Positions 24,856 through 32,830 of a stretch of DNA of 64,000 nt are shown piece after piece. A program made the position numbers and the translations under genes. Source of the stretch: Paenibacillus sp. PL91 (GTDB lineage: Bacteria; Bacillota; Bacilli; Paenibacillales; Paenibacillaceae); the NCBI RefSeq assembly GCF_012935325.2, contig NZ_JABBYG020000014.1:1-64000 (forward strand), given 5' to 3'. Position 1 is the stretch's first letter. Every line of letters begins with the position of its first letter. Below the pieces are notes generated by a model. It was not told where the DNA came from, did no database searches, and was given only the letters and a program-made list of their open reading frames with translations.

Positions 24856-25740
24856 ATGTCAATCACAGAACGATACGACAAAACAGTAAATTGGTTGACA
24901 GACAATGATGTGTGGCAGGCTTTCGGAAGCTCAGCGCTGCGCGTAGCACTATTTTTAATCGTGGGACGTTTTGCTGTATGGATCATACATAAAACCATTA
25001 ATCGGGTAGTGCTTGAACGTGAAAGCAAGCGCCCTCCGAACCATACAAGGCGTATGACAACAGTAGGCAAGCTCATGAAAAATGTAGTTTCTTATGTTGT
25101 ATATTTCATTACGGTCATGCTAATCTTGTCTGAGTTCGGTATCAATTTGGGACCTCTGCTTGCGGGTGCAGGCGTACTGGGGCTTGCCATCGGTTTTGGC
25201 GCCCAAAGTTTGGTGAAGGATATTATAACAGGTTTTTTCATTGTGCTGGAGGATCAATTCGCTGTTGGAGATGTGATCCAAACGGGGCAATTTAAAGGAA
25301 CGGTAGAGGTAATCGGGCTTCGAACGACGCGAATTCAGAGCTGGACAGGTGAGGTTCATATTGTTCCCAATGGCATGATTAATGAGGTTACGAATTTCTC
25401 GATTAATAATTCCATTGCAGTCGTAGATATCTCGGTTGCGTATGAAGAAGAGGTTGATCGGGCACTTGAAGTTATTCGCTATACGATGATTACGATGATG
25501 GATGATAATCTGATCAATGCGCCCGAGGTGCTGGGCATACAAGCGATTGCTCCTACAGGCGTAACCTTGCGCGTAATTGCGGAATGCCGACCGAATACGC
25601 ATCCAATCGTAGCTCGAAAGCTGAATATGGAAATTAAGAAGGCGCTGGACGCCAGCGGAATTGAAATTCCATATCCTCGAATGGTAACGTATCATCGCAA
25701 TGAAAAGGGAGGCGTAAAAGATGGAGCGAAAACAGTTTGA
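24856..25740 (+). CDS. Small-conductance mechanosensitive channel, MscS family
   Basis: A pressure-release channel for hypo-osmotic shock. 294 residues from the third of three consecutive ATGs (24850, 24853, 24856); the third is seven bases after GAGGAGG. About three membrane helices occupy residues 25-140. The pore and beta domain are seen in GAGVLGLAIGFGAQSLVKDIITGFFIVLEDQFAVGD, the classic MscS signature. A short cytoplasmic alpha/beta domain follows. Its 3' end overlaps the DUF951 gene by 20 bases. Confidence 0.93.
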   Translation: MSITERYDKTVNWLTDNDVWQAFGSSALRVALFLIVGRFAVWIIHKTINRVVLERESKRPPNHTRRMTTVGKLMKNVVSYVVYFITVMLILSEFGINLGPLLAGAGVLGLAIGFGAQSLVKDIITGFFIVLEDQFAVGDVIQTGQFKGTVEVIGLRTTRIQSWTGEVHIVPNGMINEVTNFSINNSIAVVDISVAYEEEVDRALEVIRYTMITMMDDNLINAPEVLGIQAIAPTGVTLRVIAECRPNTHPIVARKLNMEIKKALDASGIEIPYPRMVTYHRNEKGGVKDGAKTV

Positions 25741-25939
25741 GCTTGGCGATGTCGTTCAAATGAAAAAACAGCATCCATGCGGCTCTAATGAAATGGAGAT
25801 CATTCGAATGGGGATGGACATCCGCATTAAGTGCGTAGGCTGCAAGCATAGTGTCCTTATACCAAGAGCTAAGTTTGAGAAGAACATGAAGAAGGTGCTC
25901 CGTTCAAAAGGGTCGGATGAAGGCATAACCGGTTCATAA
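25721..25939 (+). CDS. DUF951 family protein (YyzM-like)
   Basis: 72 residues with FELGDVVQMKKQHPCGSNE and IRIKCVGCKHSVLIPRAKFE. The conserved HPCG and CVGC cysteines suggest a small metal-binding or nucleic-acid-binding fold. The family is regularly found next to mscS in Firmicutes; function unknown. Its ATG lies inside the mscS end behind GGGAGGCG, so translation is coupled. Confidence 0.88.
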   Translation: MERKQFELGDVVQMKKQHPCGSNEMEIIRMGMDIRIKCVGCKHSVLIPRAKFEKNMKKVLRSKGSDEGITGS

Positions 25940-26022
25940 CCGAGCTTGAACCGAATGCATGAATTATTTTGGACAAGTACTTGCGCAAGGACATACCGTA
26001 TGATACAATAATTTTTACATGC

Positions 26023-26113
26023 GGAGAGGTACCCAAGAGGCCCAAGGGGGCTGACTCGAAATCAGCTAGGCGGGTCAAACCGTGCGTGGGTTCGAATCCC
26101 ACCTTCTCCGCCA
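26023..26113 (+). tRNA. tRNA-Ser (anticodon CGA)
   Basis: A class II tRNA of 91 bases with encoded CCA. The acceptor GGAGAGG pairs with CTTCTCC (one G-U). The anticodon stem GCTGA/TCAGC encloses loop CTCGAAA, so the anticodon is CGA, reading UCG. A long variable arm follows (TAGGCGGGTCAAACCGTGC), then the T arm with GGTTCGAATCC. The T-C-C-A-A-G style D-arm start TACCCAAG is typical of Bacillales tRNA-Ser. Confidence 0.95.
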
Positions 26114-26129
26114 TTATATAACAACTGAC

Positions 26130-26159
26130 AAACGATTCGATCGACGAATCGTTTTTTTT
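26130..26159 (+). terminator. tRNA-Ser terminator
   Basis: AAACGATTCG (26130-26139) pairs with CGAATCGTTT (26144-26153), with a continuous T-run. It lies 16 bases past the tRNA. Confidence 0.9.
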
Positions 26160-26189
26160 ATATTCATCTTAAAAAGGGAGGGTTACTCA

Positions 26190-26651
26190 TTGAGTACGCC
26201 AAAGCTGCCATTAACGGATGATGAACGCAAACGGTTACGACAAGCAAAAATTAAGCTTATAGATGTGACAGGTTTCACGACAGATGAACTTAGTGCAACT
26301 TTAAACGTGCCTAAAGACAGGGCGAATCATTTGCTTGCGCTTGCTAAGTTCCAGGCGGTGCCTTCTATTGGCCCGAGCCTCGCTAATAATCTAGTGGAGC
26401 TAGGCTTTTATTCCCTGGAGCAAATTAAAAGCGGTGGAGAAAGCGGAGCGCAGCTTGTTGAGCGTCTGGAGAGGCTGCACGGCGTTTGGATGGACCCATG
26501 CGTCGAAGATGTGATGCGGCTTGCGGTACATCATGCGAACGATCCAGGAAGCGATAAGCAGTGGTGGGATTTTACGGCGGATAGGAAAGCATACAGAAAA
26601 CAGTATGGTTATCCCGCTGATCGGCCAAGCGTGCCTTGGCACCAAGAGTAA
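26190..26651 (+). CDS. Helix-hairpin-helix protein, Cdd1/pathogenicity-locus family
   Basis: 153 residues from TTG 26190 behind GGGAGGG. A helix-hairpin-helix-like segment FQAVPSIGPSLANNLVELGFYSLEQI (about residues 63-88) resembles DNA-binding HhH motifs, followed by DPCVEDVMRLAVHHAN and WWDFTADRKAYRK, characteristic of the Cdd1 (pathogenicity locus) family. Function is unknown; DNA binding is inferred from the motif. Confidence 0.82.
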   Translation: MSTPKLPLTDDERKRLRQAKIKLIDVTGFTTDELSATLNVPKDRANHLLALAKFQAVPSIGPSLANNLVELGFYSLEQIKSGGESGAQLVERLERLHGVWMDPCVEDVMRLAVHHANDPGSDKQWWDFTADRKAYRKQYGYPADRPSVPWHQE

Positions 26652-26711
26652 GCACCAATAGAAATCAGTGATTATGTAAGCTCCATTAGATGGCATCAAA
26701 TAAAAAACTTA

Positions 26712-26741
26712 AAGAGGAGGGCTCTCACGAGCCCTCCTCTT
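26712..26741 (-). terminator. Leftward terminator
   Basis: AAGAGGAGGGCTC (26712-26724) pairs perfectly with 26729-26741. The minus strand continues into T-rich sequence (26702-26711), so it stops leftward transcripts, most likely from the YjzC-like gene 430 bases away. Confidence 0.75.
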
Positions 26742-27174
26742 GACGGTGGTTGATGGTTGAGTCGATCAATTCTCACTGCAAGCATTTGAAACCTTGGAGC
26801 CTTCATTCGTCAATCGGAGAAAGTCAGCAGTAGCTTCATTAAATCCTTTTGAGCACAATCATACGTTATCCGCTTGAACGGTTTAGCGTATCGATGCTCG
26901 AATGCGCGTGTGTTACAGACAAGTGTCTTTGGCACAACCCTCCGCTTCTACCTTGAGTGGACGAAATCCTCTTAAGGCTTATCTCAATATAAGAACGTTT
27001 AGGTTTTACCCTAATCCGCTGCTTATATTCAATGCGCAACGAAAGCTGATCCGTCTGAAGACGGGTACAGTCGTTTACGCTTGCCAAAATGGTTCAACGG
27101 AACCACACCTCTCTTACACCGTCGCTAATTAGAATGTCCCAAGCTTTGCACTAATATTCGTGAAGCAATTGACC
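26742..27174. other. 433-base region without a recognised gene
   Basis: ORFs of about 75 codons exist on both strands, but none has a convincing ribosome site or recognisable protein. It carries a divergent copy of the leader tail motif (AGTCGTTTACGCTT, 27069-27082). It could be a long 3' UTR of the YjzC-like gene, since the leftward terminator lies at its far end. Confidence 0.4.
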
Positions 27175-27357
27175 TTAATGATCCATCCGTCTCCATATTC
27201 GTTCATGATTCGTTGTTTGTGGAAACCGGTCCCCTTTGTTGAGACGTACCTTTTTTGGATTTTGAATGCCCATATGAAACGAATTCACTCCGTCTTCTAT
27301 ATACGTGCCGTCATTTGGAGCTTTATCCCCTGGCGTAAACATTGTACCTTCACCCAT
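27175..27357 (-). CDS. YjzC family small protein
   Basis: 60 residues containing FTPGDKAPNDGTYIEDG and NPKKVRLNKGDRFPQTTNHERIW, the family pattern of YjzC-like proteins (small, soluble, of unknown function, found in spore formers). ATG 27357 is nine bases after GGAGG; an in-frame GTG at 27366 abuts the ribosome site and is less likely. The two upstream genes run rightward, so this gene is transcribed alone. Confidence 0.85.
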   Translation of the reverse strand: MGEGTMFTPGDKAPNDGTYIEDGVNSFHMGIQNPKKVRLNKGDRFPQTTNHERIWRRMDH

Positions 27358-27518
27358 TATACTCACCCTCCAGCGTATAGTTAGAGCGGAAGCTTAGCAA
27401 CAGTCCGCTGCCGTAGTATTTGCCGCGATGCTGATTTGCATAAGTAGAAGATTACGGCTGTAAGTTCAATTTCAATTTGCATATCTATGCATAAATATAT
27501 GCTTCTGTTATTTGCGCT

Positions 27519-27547
27519 TGTCATAGGCGATTAGATTTGATATAGTA
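27519..27547 (+). promoter_or_regulatory. rpsF operon promoter
   Basis: TTGTCA (27519-27524), a 17-base spacer, then TATAGT (27542-27547). Transcription would start about 60 bases before rpsF. Confidence 0.75.
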
Positions 27548-27554
27548 TAGAGAT

Positions 27555-27615
27555 GCGAGCAGAAGCTCGTTCCTTGCTCCATTTATGGGGCCGTTAGTCC
27601 AAGAGGAGGTGAAAC
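27555..27615 (+). promoter_or_regulatory. rpsF 5' leader, possible S6:S18 binding structure
   Basis: The leader holds GAGCAGAAGCTC, a small stem, then CTCCATTTATGGGGCCG with a hairpin and exposed CCG near the ribosome site. Many bacterial rpsF leaders bind S6:S18 through a CCG-containing hairpin that mimics 16S rRNA. The match here is by eye and position only. Confidence 0.4.
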
Positions 27616-27618
27616 AAT

Positions 27619-27903
27619 ATGCGCAAATATGAAGTAATGTACATCGTTCGTCCAGACGTTGAGCAAGAAGCCTTGCAAGCGATCGTTGACAAATTCCATG
27701 GCATTATCTCCAACGGCGGAGAGGTCACAAAGCAAGATGTGAGCGGAAAACGTCGTCTTGCGTATGAGATCAATAAGCTTCGTGATGGTTACTTTGTACT
27801 GGTACATTTCAACGCAACGACTGAAGTTGTGAATGAACTTGACCGCATCATGAAGATTACGGATGAAGTTATCCGTTCGTTGATCGTCAGAGACGTCGCT
27901 TAA
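27619..27903 (+). CDS. rpsF: 30S ribosomal protein S6
   Basis: 94 residues, MRKYEVMYIVRPDVEQEA through RRLAYEINKLRDGYFVLVHF, a standard S6 that pairs with S18 on the 30S platform. AAGAGGAGG precedes ATG. First gene of rpsF-ssb-rpsR. Confidence 0.98.
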   Translation: MRKYEVMYIVRPDVEQEALQAIVDKFHGIISNGGEVTKQDVSGKRRLAYEINKLRDGYFVLVHFNATTEVVNELDRIMKITDEVIRSLIVRDVA

Positions 27904-27939
27904 TCCACGCTGGATTGTTCGATTGGGAGGTCAGAAACG

Positions 27940-28470
27940 ATGTTGAACCGTGTTATTTTAATTGGTAGATTGACGAGAGACCCAGAGCTTCGATATACGC
28001 CTGCAGGCGTTGCCGTTACACAATTTACGCTAGCGGTAGATCGTCCGTTTACGAGCGGCGGTCAAAGTGAGCGTGAAGCGGATTTTATTCCGGTTGTAAC
28101 GTGGCGTCAACTGGCCGAGACCTGCGCCAACTACTTGCGCAAAGGCCGCTTAACAGCGGTTGAAGGTCGCATTCAAGTGCGGAATTATGAGAACAACGAA
28201 GGCAAACGCGTCTACGTGACGGAAGTTATCGCTGATAACGTTCGGTTCTTGGAATCCAATCGAGAAGGCGGAGGAGGCTCGCGAGAAGAAGGCGGAAGCA
28301 GCTACAGCGGCGGTGCAAGCAGCGGCGGCGGATCTTTCGGCGGCGGCAACAACGCTTCCCAAAGCGGTGGTAACCGTCCATCTGGTAATAACTCACGTAA
28401 CGACAGCCGTGATCCGTTTCAGGATGACGGACGCCCGATTGATATATCAGAGGATGATTTGCCATTTTGA
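27940..28470 (+). CDS. ssb: Single-stranded DNA-binding protein
   Basis: 176 residues. An N-terminal OB fold (MLNRVILIGRLTRDPELRY to about 105) binds single-stranded DNA, a Gly/Ser/Asn-rich linker (about 110-160) follows, and the C-terminal acidic tip DISEDDLPF recruits replication and repair enzymes. It lies between the S6 and S18 genes in the conserved operon, and GGGAGG precedes ATG. Confidence 0.98.
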   Translation: MLNRVILIGRLTRDPELRYTPAGVAVTQFTLAVDRPFTSGGQSEREADFIPVVTWRQLAETCANYLRKGRLTAVEGRIQVRNYENNEGKRVYVTEVIADNVRFLESNREGGGGSREEGGSSYSGGASSGGGSFGGGNNASQSGGNRPSGNNSRNDSRDPFQDDGRPIDISEDDLPF

Positions 28471-28581
28471 TATCGGAGTAGTTTCTACTTCGTGTATCAA
28501 TGGAACGGTTGCACAGCCTTTATTGCGAGATAAAGCTGTTGTGTAATTGTAAAATTTTCAACGATAAGGAGGATATCCATC

Positions 28582-28866
28582 ATGGCTTTCAAGCAAAGAG
28601 ATAACGGTGGCGACGAGCGTCCAGAACGTAAGTTCAGCGGACGTAAAGGCGGACGCAACAAACGCCGTAAAGTGTGTTTCTTCACTGTAAACAAAATTTC
28701 TAAAATTGACTATAAAGATGTTGATTTGCTGAAAAAGTTTATCAGCGAGCGCGGCAAAATCTTGCCACGTCGTGTGACTGGAACAAGCGCGAAATACCAA
28801 CGCTTGCTTACAATCGCAGTTAAACGTTCACGTCAAATCGCATTGCTTCCTTACACGACTGAATAG
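28582..28866 (+). CDS. rpsR: 30S ribosomal protein S18
   Basis: 94 residues with the typical core KRRKVCFFTVNKISKIDYKD and RRVTGTSAKYQRLL. The N-terminal extension (about 25 residues, charged, Gly-rich) is somewhat longer than in B. subtilis. AAGGAGG precedes ATG. Two terminators follow. Confidence 0.98.
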   Translation: MAFKQRDNGGDERPERKFSGRKGGRNKRRKVCFFTVNKISKIDYKDVDLLKKFISERGKILPRRVTGTSAKYQRLLTIAVKRSRQIALLPYTTE

Positions 28867-28894
28867 GTCGATAAGTGAATATGTACGAAAGCGG

Positions 28895-28962
28895 AGGAGC
28901 CTGTCACCAAGGGCTCCTTTTGTTTTGTTTGCTGGAGCCCGTATGCATACGGGCTCTTTTTT
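28895..28962 (+). terminator. Tandem terminators after rpsR
   Basis: First hairpin AGGAGCC (28895-28901) with GGCTCCT (28912-28918) and T-rich tail. Second: a perfect 22-base palindrome at 28935-28956 (GAGCCCGTATG and its complement) followed by six T. Confidence 0.88.
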
Positions 28963-29003
28963 GTTGCATGCTAATTCAATGGGGAAGAAAGGAGTGTGTG
29001 CGA

Positions 29004-30173
29004 ATGCAGTTCGTATTTTATTTAGCACTCATTATCATATCCACAAAGGTCGCCGGACATTTGTCAGTACGGTTAGGACAGCCGGCAGTACTCGGCAAGC
29101 TGCTTGCGGGAATCATCATCGGGCCTGCGCTGCTAGGGTGGGTTCAGCCTGATGATTTCATCGGCCATTTTGCAGAGATCGGCGTGCTTTTGCTTATGTT
29201 TATTGCAGGATTGGAAACGGACTTGGAGCAGCTCCGACAAAATTGGAAAGCTTCCTTTGCTGTAGCGCTAGGCGGCATCGTTTTGCCATTTATCGGAGGC
29301 TATTCCATAGCTGCGGTACTCGGTCTATCGAACTCTGAGGCGCTATTCCTAGGTTTATTGCTGTGTGCGACTTCGGTCAGCATTTCGGTTCAAACGCTGA
29401 AGGAGATGAATCAGCTTAATTCTAAAGAAGGCACAACGATACTTGGTGCCGCAGTTGTGGATGATGTTGTCGTCGTCGTGCTGCTGGCCGTTATGATGAG
29501 CTTGCTTGGAACTACGGATCATGTGTCCATTCCGTTACTGATTGGAAAAAAGGTACTGTTCTTTATTATAATAATCGCGGCTAGCATTTGGGTTATTCCA
29601 CACTTTATGAAGCTGTTCGCTCGCTTTAAAATAACGGAAGCAGCGATGAGCGCCGCGTTAATCACCTGCTTTGCCTTTTCTTATTTTGCCGAAAAAATGG
29701 GCGTTGCCGGCATTATTGGAGCTTTTGCAGCAGGTATCGCGATCTCGCAGACTTCGTTCAAGCATGATGTGGAATCGAAAGTGGAGCCGATAGCCTATAC
29801 GTTATTTGTTCCGGTCTTTTTCGTCAGCATCGGTCTAAACATTACCTTCGACGGCGTAGGCAGCCAGATCGTCTTTATTATTCTTTTATCGCTCGTTGCT
29901 ATCGTTACGAAGCTGCTCGGCGGAGGATTAGGCGCCAGGATGACTGGATTCAACAATCATTCATCACTTGCGATAGGTGCAGGTATGATTTCCAGGGGAG
30001 AGGTGGCGCTCATTATCGCAGCGACTGGCCTGGAGTCAGGGCTGCTGCTGCCACAATATTTTACGTCGGTCGTTATGGTCGTTATCGTGACGACGCTTGT
30101 TACTCCGCCTATGCTAAAGCTCGTTTTTCCACAAAAGCAGCAGGTTCAAAGCGAAAAGGAAGTTGCGAATTAG
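29004..30173 (+). CDS. Cation:proton antiporter, CPA2/KefB-like
   Basis: 389 residues with about 12 hydrophobic segments. ATG 29004 follows GAAAGGAG; the frame is open from 28875, but that part overlaps the terminators. Family hallmarks are GQPAVLGKLLAGIIIGPALLG near residue 20, FIAGLETDLEQL, and GAAVVDDVVVVVLLA with the paired Asp residues proposed to bind the ion. No TrkA-N or RCK domain is present, so it is the short form. It likely exchanges Na+ or K+ for H+. Confidence 0.9.
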   Translation: MQFVFYLALIIISTKVAGHLSVRLGQPAVLGKLLAGIIIGPALLGWVQPDDFIGHFAEIGVLLLMFIAGLETDLEQLRQNWKASFAVALGGIVLPFIGGYSIAAVLGLSNSEALFLGLLLCATSVSISVQTLKEMNQLNSKEGTTILGAAVVDDVVVVVLLAVMMSLLGTTDHVSIPLLIGKKVLFFIIIIAASIWVIPHFMKLFARFKITEAAMSAALITCFAFSYFAEKMGVAGIIGAFAAGIAISQTSFKHDVESKVEPIAYTLFVPVFFVSIGLNITFDGVGSQIVFIILLSLVAIVTKLLGGGLGARMTGFNNHSSLAIGAGMISRGEVALIIAATGLESGLLLPQYFTSVVMVVIVTTLVTPPMLKLVFPQKQQVQSEKEVAN

Positions 30174-30176
30174 ACG

Positions 30177-30216
30177 GAAAGCCCTTTTGCAGCAATGCAC
30201 AAAGAAAGGGGCTTTC
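30177..30216 (+). terminator. Terminator after the antiporter
   Basis: GAAAGCCC (30177-30184) pairs with GGGCTTTC (30209-30216) across a 24-base loop. The tail is only moderately T-rich. Confidence 0.6.
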
Positions 30217-30265
30217 TCTAAAATAGCAAGTCAGCTTGATGGAGAAACAGCTCACTCTAAACAGA

Positions 30266-30304
30266 AATGGCGATGCAGGGATTCCTGTATCGCCATTGTT
30301 CTTT
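30266..30304 (+). terminator. Second hairpin terminator after the antiporter
   Basis: AATGGCGATGCAGG pairs with CCTGTATCGCCATT (30266-30298, one mismatch), followed by TGTTCTTTG. It insulates the ArsR unit. Confidence 0.65.
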
Positions 30305-30398
30305 GTTGATTTAATGATATCTGCGCTATAGTGCCCTCATACGATTGTTCCTTGGGTTGTGTTCCACTTCCGCCAGTTATTGCGAAGCATTTATTAAG

Positions 30399-30427
30399 TT
30401 GACACTTAATTAAGTGTATGCTAAATT
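30399..30427 (+). promoter_or_regulatory. Promoter and operator of the ArsR-type regulator
   Basis: TTGACA (30399-30404), 17 bases, TAAATT (30422-30427). A perfect 16-bp palindrome, ACACTTAATTAAGTGT (30402-30417), overlaps the -35 and spacer. The layout suggests autorepression by the downstream gene. Confidence 0.7.
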
Positions 30428-30433
30428 AATAGC

Positions 30434-30763
30434 ATGATCGATAAAGCCATCCAAGCCATAACGGAACCTAGGCGCAGAGATATTTTACATCTCGTCCGTG
30501 ATGAGGAACTGACCTCCAGCGCTATTGCGTCTCATTTTGACATTTCAGCACCAGCTATATCGCAGCATCTTAAAGTTTTAGAAGAAGCCGGACTCGTCAT
30601 CGTGAGGCGAGCAGGCACCAAACGATTTTATAGCATTAGGAGGGAAGGGTTCGCCGAATTGATGCACTATATCGAGAGCTTCTGGGATGACAGCTTGATG
30701 CTGCTCAAAGCAGCGGCGGAAGAGGAGGAAAGGAGAAAACATGACATCAATCAGCAGCAATAA
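30434..30763 (+). CDS. ArsR/SmtB-type winged-helix repressor
   Basis: 109 residues: AITEPRRRDILHLV, then the helix-turn-helix SSAIASHFDISAPAISQHLKVLEEAGLV and the wing VRRAGTKRFYSI. No Cys metal-binding motif (CxC) is present, so it is not a classical metal sensor; it resembles the ArsR proteins paired with SRPBCC/AHSA1 genes. ATG lies only a few bases after the -10, so the mRNA may be nearly leaderless. It overlaps the next gene by 23 bases. Confidence 0.9.
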   Translation: MIDKAIQAITEPRRRDILHLVRDEELTSSAIASHFDISAPAISQHLKVLEEAGLVIVRRAGTKRFYSIRREGFAELMHYIESFWDDSLMLLKAAAEEEERRKHDINQQQ

Positions 30764-31199
30764 CACGATCAAGAAAGAGATATTTATCGAATGCCGCCCG
30801 GAGACGCTGTTCACATTTTTTACCGACCCTAAGAAATTAGTACGTTGGATGGGGCGTCACGTATTACTCGACCCAAGTATCGGCGGCAAATACCGCATTG
30901 ACGTTAACGGAAGCGACATTGCAATGGGTGAATATAAGGAAATGATTCCGAACGAGAAAATCGTCATGACATGGGGCTGGGAAAAATCCAAGGCGGTGCC
31001 TCCTGGTTCCAGCACGGTTGAGTTCAAACTAATCCCCAAAGATAATGGCACGCTCTTAGTCTTGACACACTACGATCTGCCGGCAACAGAAGTTGCCTCA
31101 CATGAACAAGGCTGGATGCATTACATGCCTCGTCTGCAATCGATAGCACAAGGCAAAGACCCAGGCGTCGATCCATGGTCTGAGCAGGCCATGCATTAA
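30741..31199 (+). CDS. SRPBCC/AHSA1-domain protein
   Basis: 152 residues with the AHSA1-like pattern: IFIECRPETLFTFFTDPKKLVRWMG, GGKYRIDVNGSDIAMGEYKE, IVMTWGWE, and HEQGWMHYMPRLQ near the C-terminus. This START-like fold binds hydrophobic ligands or client proteins. It is encoded with, and overlaps, an ArsR regulator, a very common pairing of unknown physiological role. AAGGAGAAAAC precedes ATG inside the regulator gene. Confidence 0.88.
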   Translation: MTSISSNNTIKKEIFIECRPETLFTFFTDPKKLVRWMGRHVLLDPSIGGKYRIDVNGSDIAMGEYKEMIPNEKIVMTWGWEKSKAVPPGSSTVEFKLIPKDNGTLLVLTHYDLPATEVASHEQGWMHYMPRLQSIAQGKDPGVDPWSEQAMH

Positions 31200-31246
31200 T
31201 GCAAAAATCATTAATAATAAACGTATTTAAAGGAGTCTATCCATCA

Positions 31247-31451
31247 ATGAATACATTATCATGCAACTGTCGGGCGTGTTGCTAATTGGAAGGAAGGCGT
31301 TTACTCCGTGGCCAAATTCGAGCTCAAGAAGCAAGGCAGCGGAACAGTGCTAGTATTTGACCATTCCGGTTTCCCGGAAGGACAAGGCGAGCATTTGGGA
31401 TCCGGATGGCACACCAATTATTGGGAGCCTATAGCGAAGCAGTTAGCTTAA
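31247..31451 (+). pseudogene. Decayed AHSA1/SRPBCC gene
   Basis: A ribosome site (AAAGGAG) and ATG 31247 open a frame that stops after 12 codons. In another frame, sequence from about 31,262 to the stop at 31,451 encodes NWKEGVYSVAKFELKKQGSG and, further on, PEGQGEHLGSGWHTNYWEP, the C-terminal half of an AHSA1 protein. The N-terminal half is missing, so an internal deletion with frameshift is likely. It is the middle copy in a row of three SRPBCC genes. Confidence 0.75.
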
Positions 31452-31516
31452 TTTAGATGAAAGGCGCGCGAAGCTTATGCGCGCTTTTCATTTTTCTGAG
31501 GAGGTGCCAGACAGAA

Positions 31517-31960
31517 ATGGTAGATGTGTTTACCGAAATCAAAATCAAATGTCCTCGTGATACCGTTTCGGAATATGCGGCTAACCCCGATAATGCGCCT
31601 GAATGGTATGTCAATATTCATTCGGCAGAATGGCAAACGCCAAAGCCGCTCGAGGTTGGTTCTAAAGTTGCGTTTAAAGCGGCTTTCCTCGGAAAAGAGC
31701 TCTCCTATGTGTATCTAATTGCCGAATATATCCCGGGAAAAAAGCTAGTAATGAGAACGGCCGACGGTCCCTTTCCCATGGAAACGACATATACCTGGGA
31801 ATCTGAGGGCGAACAATCAACCCGAATGACTTTGCGAAATAAAGGGAATCCGACCGGGTTCTCGATGTTATTTTCTCCCTTAATGTCGTTGATGATGAAG
31901 AGAGACAACAATAAGGACCTGAAAAAAATTAAACGTTTACTTGAAAAACGTTCTGGATAG
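31517..31960 (+). CDS. SRPBCC family protein
   Basis: 147 residues from ATG 31517, which follows GAGGAGGTG; the frame is open further upstream to 31457. It has the SRPBCC/polyketide-cyclase-like pattern: VFTEIKIKCPRDTVSEYAANPDNAPEWY, VGSKVAFKAAFLGKELSYVYLIAEYIPGKKLVMRT and a C-terminal amphipathic helix. It probably binds a hydrophobic ligand; the partner is unknown. It ends at a strong terminator shared with the leftward DUF4247 gene. Confidence 0.85.
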   Translation: MVDVFTEIKIKCPRDTVSEYAANPDNAPEWYVNIHSAEWQTPKPLEVGSKVAFKAAFLGKELSYVYLIAEYIPGKKLVMRTADGPFPMETTYTWESEGEQSTRMTLRNKGNPTGFSMLFSPLMSLMMKRDNNKDLKKIKRLLEKRSG

Positions 31961-31987
31961 CCTAGCCTCTCCGGCAAATATAAAGAA

Positions 31988-32021
31988 AAGAGCAGTATCC
32001 TCTCATTAGGATACTGCTCTT
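31988..32021. terminator. Bidirectional terminator
   Basis: A 14-bp perfect stem, AAGAGCAGTATCCT (31988-32001) with its complement (32008-32021), lies between convergent genes. T-rich on the right and A-rich on the left. Confidence 0.88.
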
Positions 32022-32031
32022 GTTATATGGC

Positions 32032-32820
32032 TTAGCGACGCCGGGTTATTCGGCTTTTGCCAGCCTTCACCGAAGGCTTTGAGGTTCGCGGCTTCGTAAA
32101 TACTTTGCTTGAGCTGCTTTTTTGTTTGGTGTCTTTCACGATTTTTCCTTTGGAAGGGGTCTTACTCGTGATCGTGCTTTTCTTCTTATTATCAGTGGTA
32201 CTCGTTTGTGAACCATTATTCGTCGTTGGCGCCGTTGATGAAGTCGATGCATTGGCATCCTTCGAGCGTTTGAACACCGATCCAGTACGATTGACTGTTG
32301 CAGGAGGAGCAATCTTCTTTTCCTCAGCTGTCGGCGTTCTGTACGTCGTTTTAGGCTTGTATTTATCCTTTTGGGAGTAACCGCGGTAATTTCCTTTGCC
32401 GTACTTGCCCTTATCGAATATATCGTCGAGCACGCTAGCGATTAAGTAGCCTTGGAGAAAGCCCGAGCTATAATTTTGACGTACATATTCGGTTGAGTCG
32501 ATTTCGATAAGCGTATCTTCCGGCACGTCTGGAGCTTGCTGCAAATGGATGATTTCATTGGAATAGACGAGAAACATCCGCTCCGTGCTTACTTCGCTCT
32601 GCTGCTCTGGCGTGCGCTGATCGACAAAATCAGCAGCGACATCAGGAACGGAACGATTCTCGGCACGATACACATAAGAGGTTTGATTGCCTGAGCCATT
32701 GACCGATTCTAACGGATATTGCTCTTTAACCGTATCCGATACGGTGCATGCCGTGAGAAGAGGGACGATAAAGCTCAGGAGAAGCAGATACTTAATCGAT
32801 TGATGCCACCATTTGTTCAT
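32032..32820 (-). CDS. DUF4247 family lipoprotein
   Basis: 262 residues from ATG 32820 (AGGAGG just upstream). It has a lipoprotein signal, MNKWWHQSIKYLLLLSFI, ending in lipobox LTAC with Cys25, so it is anchored outside the membrane. The central domain has DVAADFVDQRTPEQQSEV and MFLVYSNEIIHLQQ, typical of DUF4247. The C-terminal third is low-complexity, rich in Ser, Thr and Lys, ending ITRRR, possibly wall-contacting. Last gene of DUF350-DUF4178-DUF4247. Confidence 0.85.
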   Translation of the reverse strand: MNKWWHQSIKYLLLLSFIVPLLTACTVSDTVKEQYPLESVNGSGNQTSYVYRAENRSVPDVAADFVDQRTPEQQSEVSTERMFLVYSNEIIHLQQAPDVPEDTLIEIDSTEYVRQNYSSGFLQGYLIASVLDDIFDKGKYGKGNYRGYSQKDKYKPKTTYRTPTAEEKKIAPPATVNRTGSVFKRSKDANASTSSTAPTTNNGSQTSTTDNKKKSTITSKTPSKGKIVKDTKQKSSSSKVFTKPRTSKPSVKAGKSRITRRR

Positions 32821-32830
32821 CGTTTTCCTC

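Noticed and set aside
26902..27132. A 76-codon rightward ORF
   Set aside because: No ribosome site, no recognisable family, unusual composition; treated as intergenic.
28875..29003. Longer N-terminus of the antiporter
   Set aside because: The 43 extra codons run through two terminators and lack hydrophobic or family sequence; ATG 29004 has the ribosome site.
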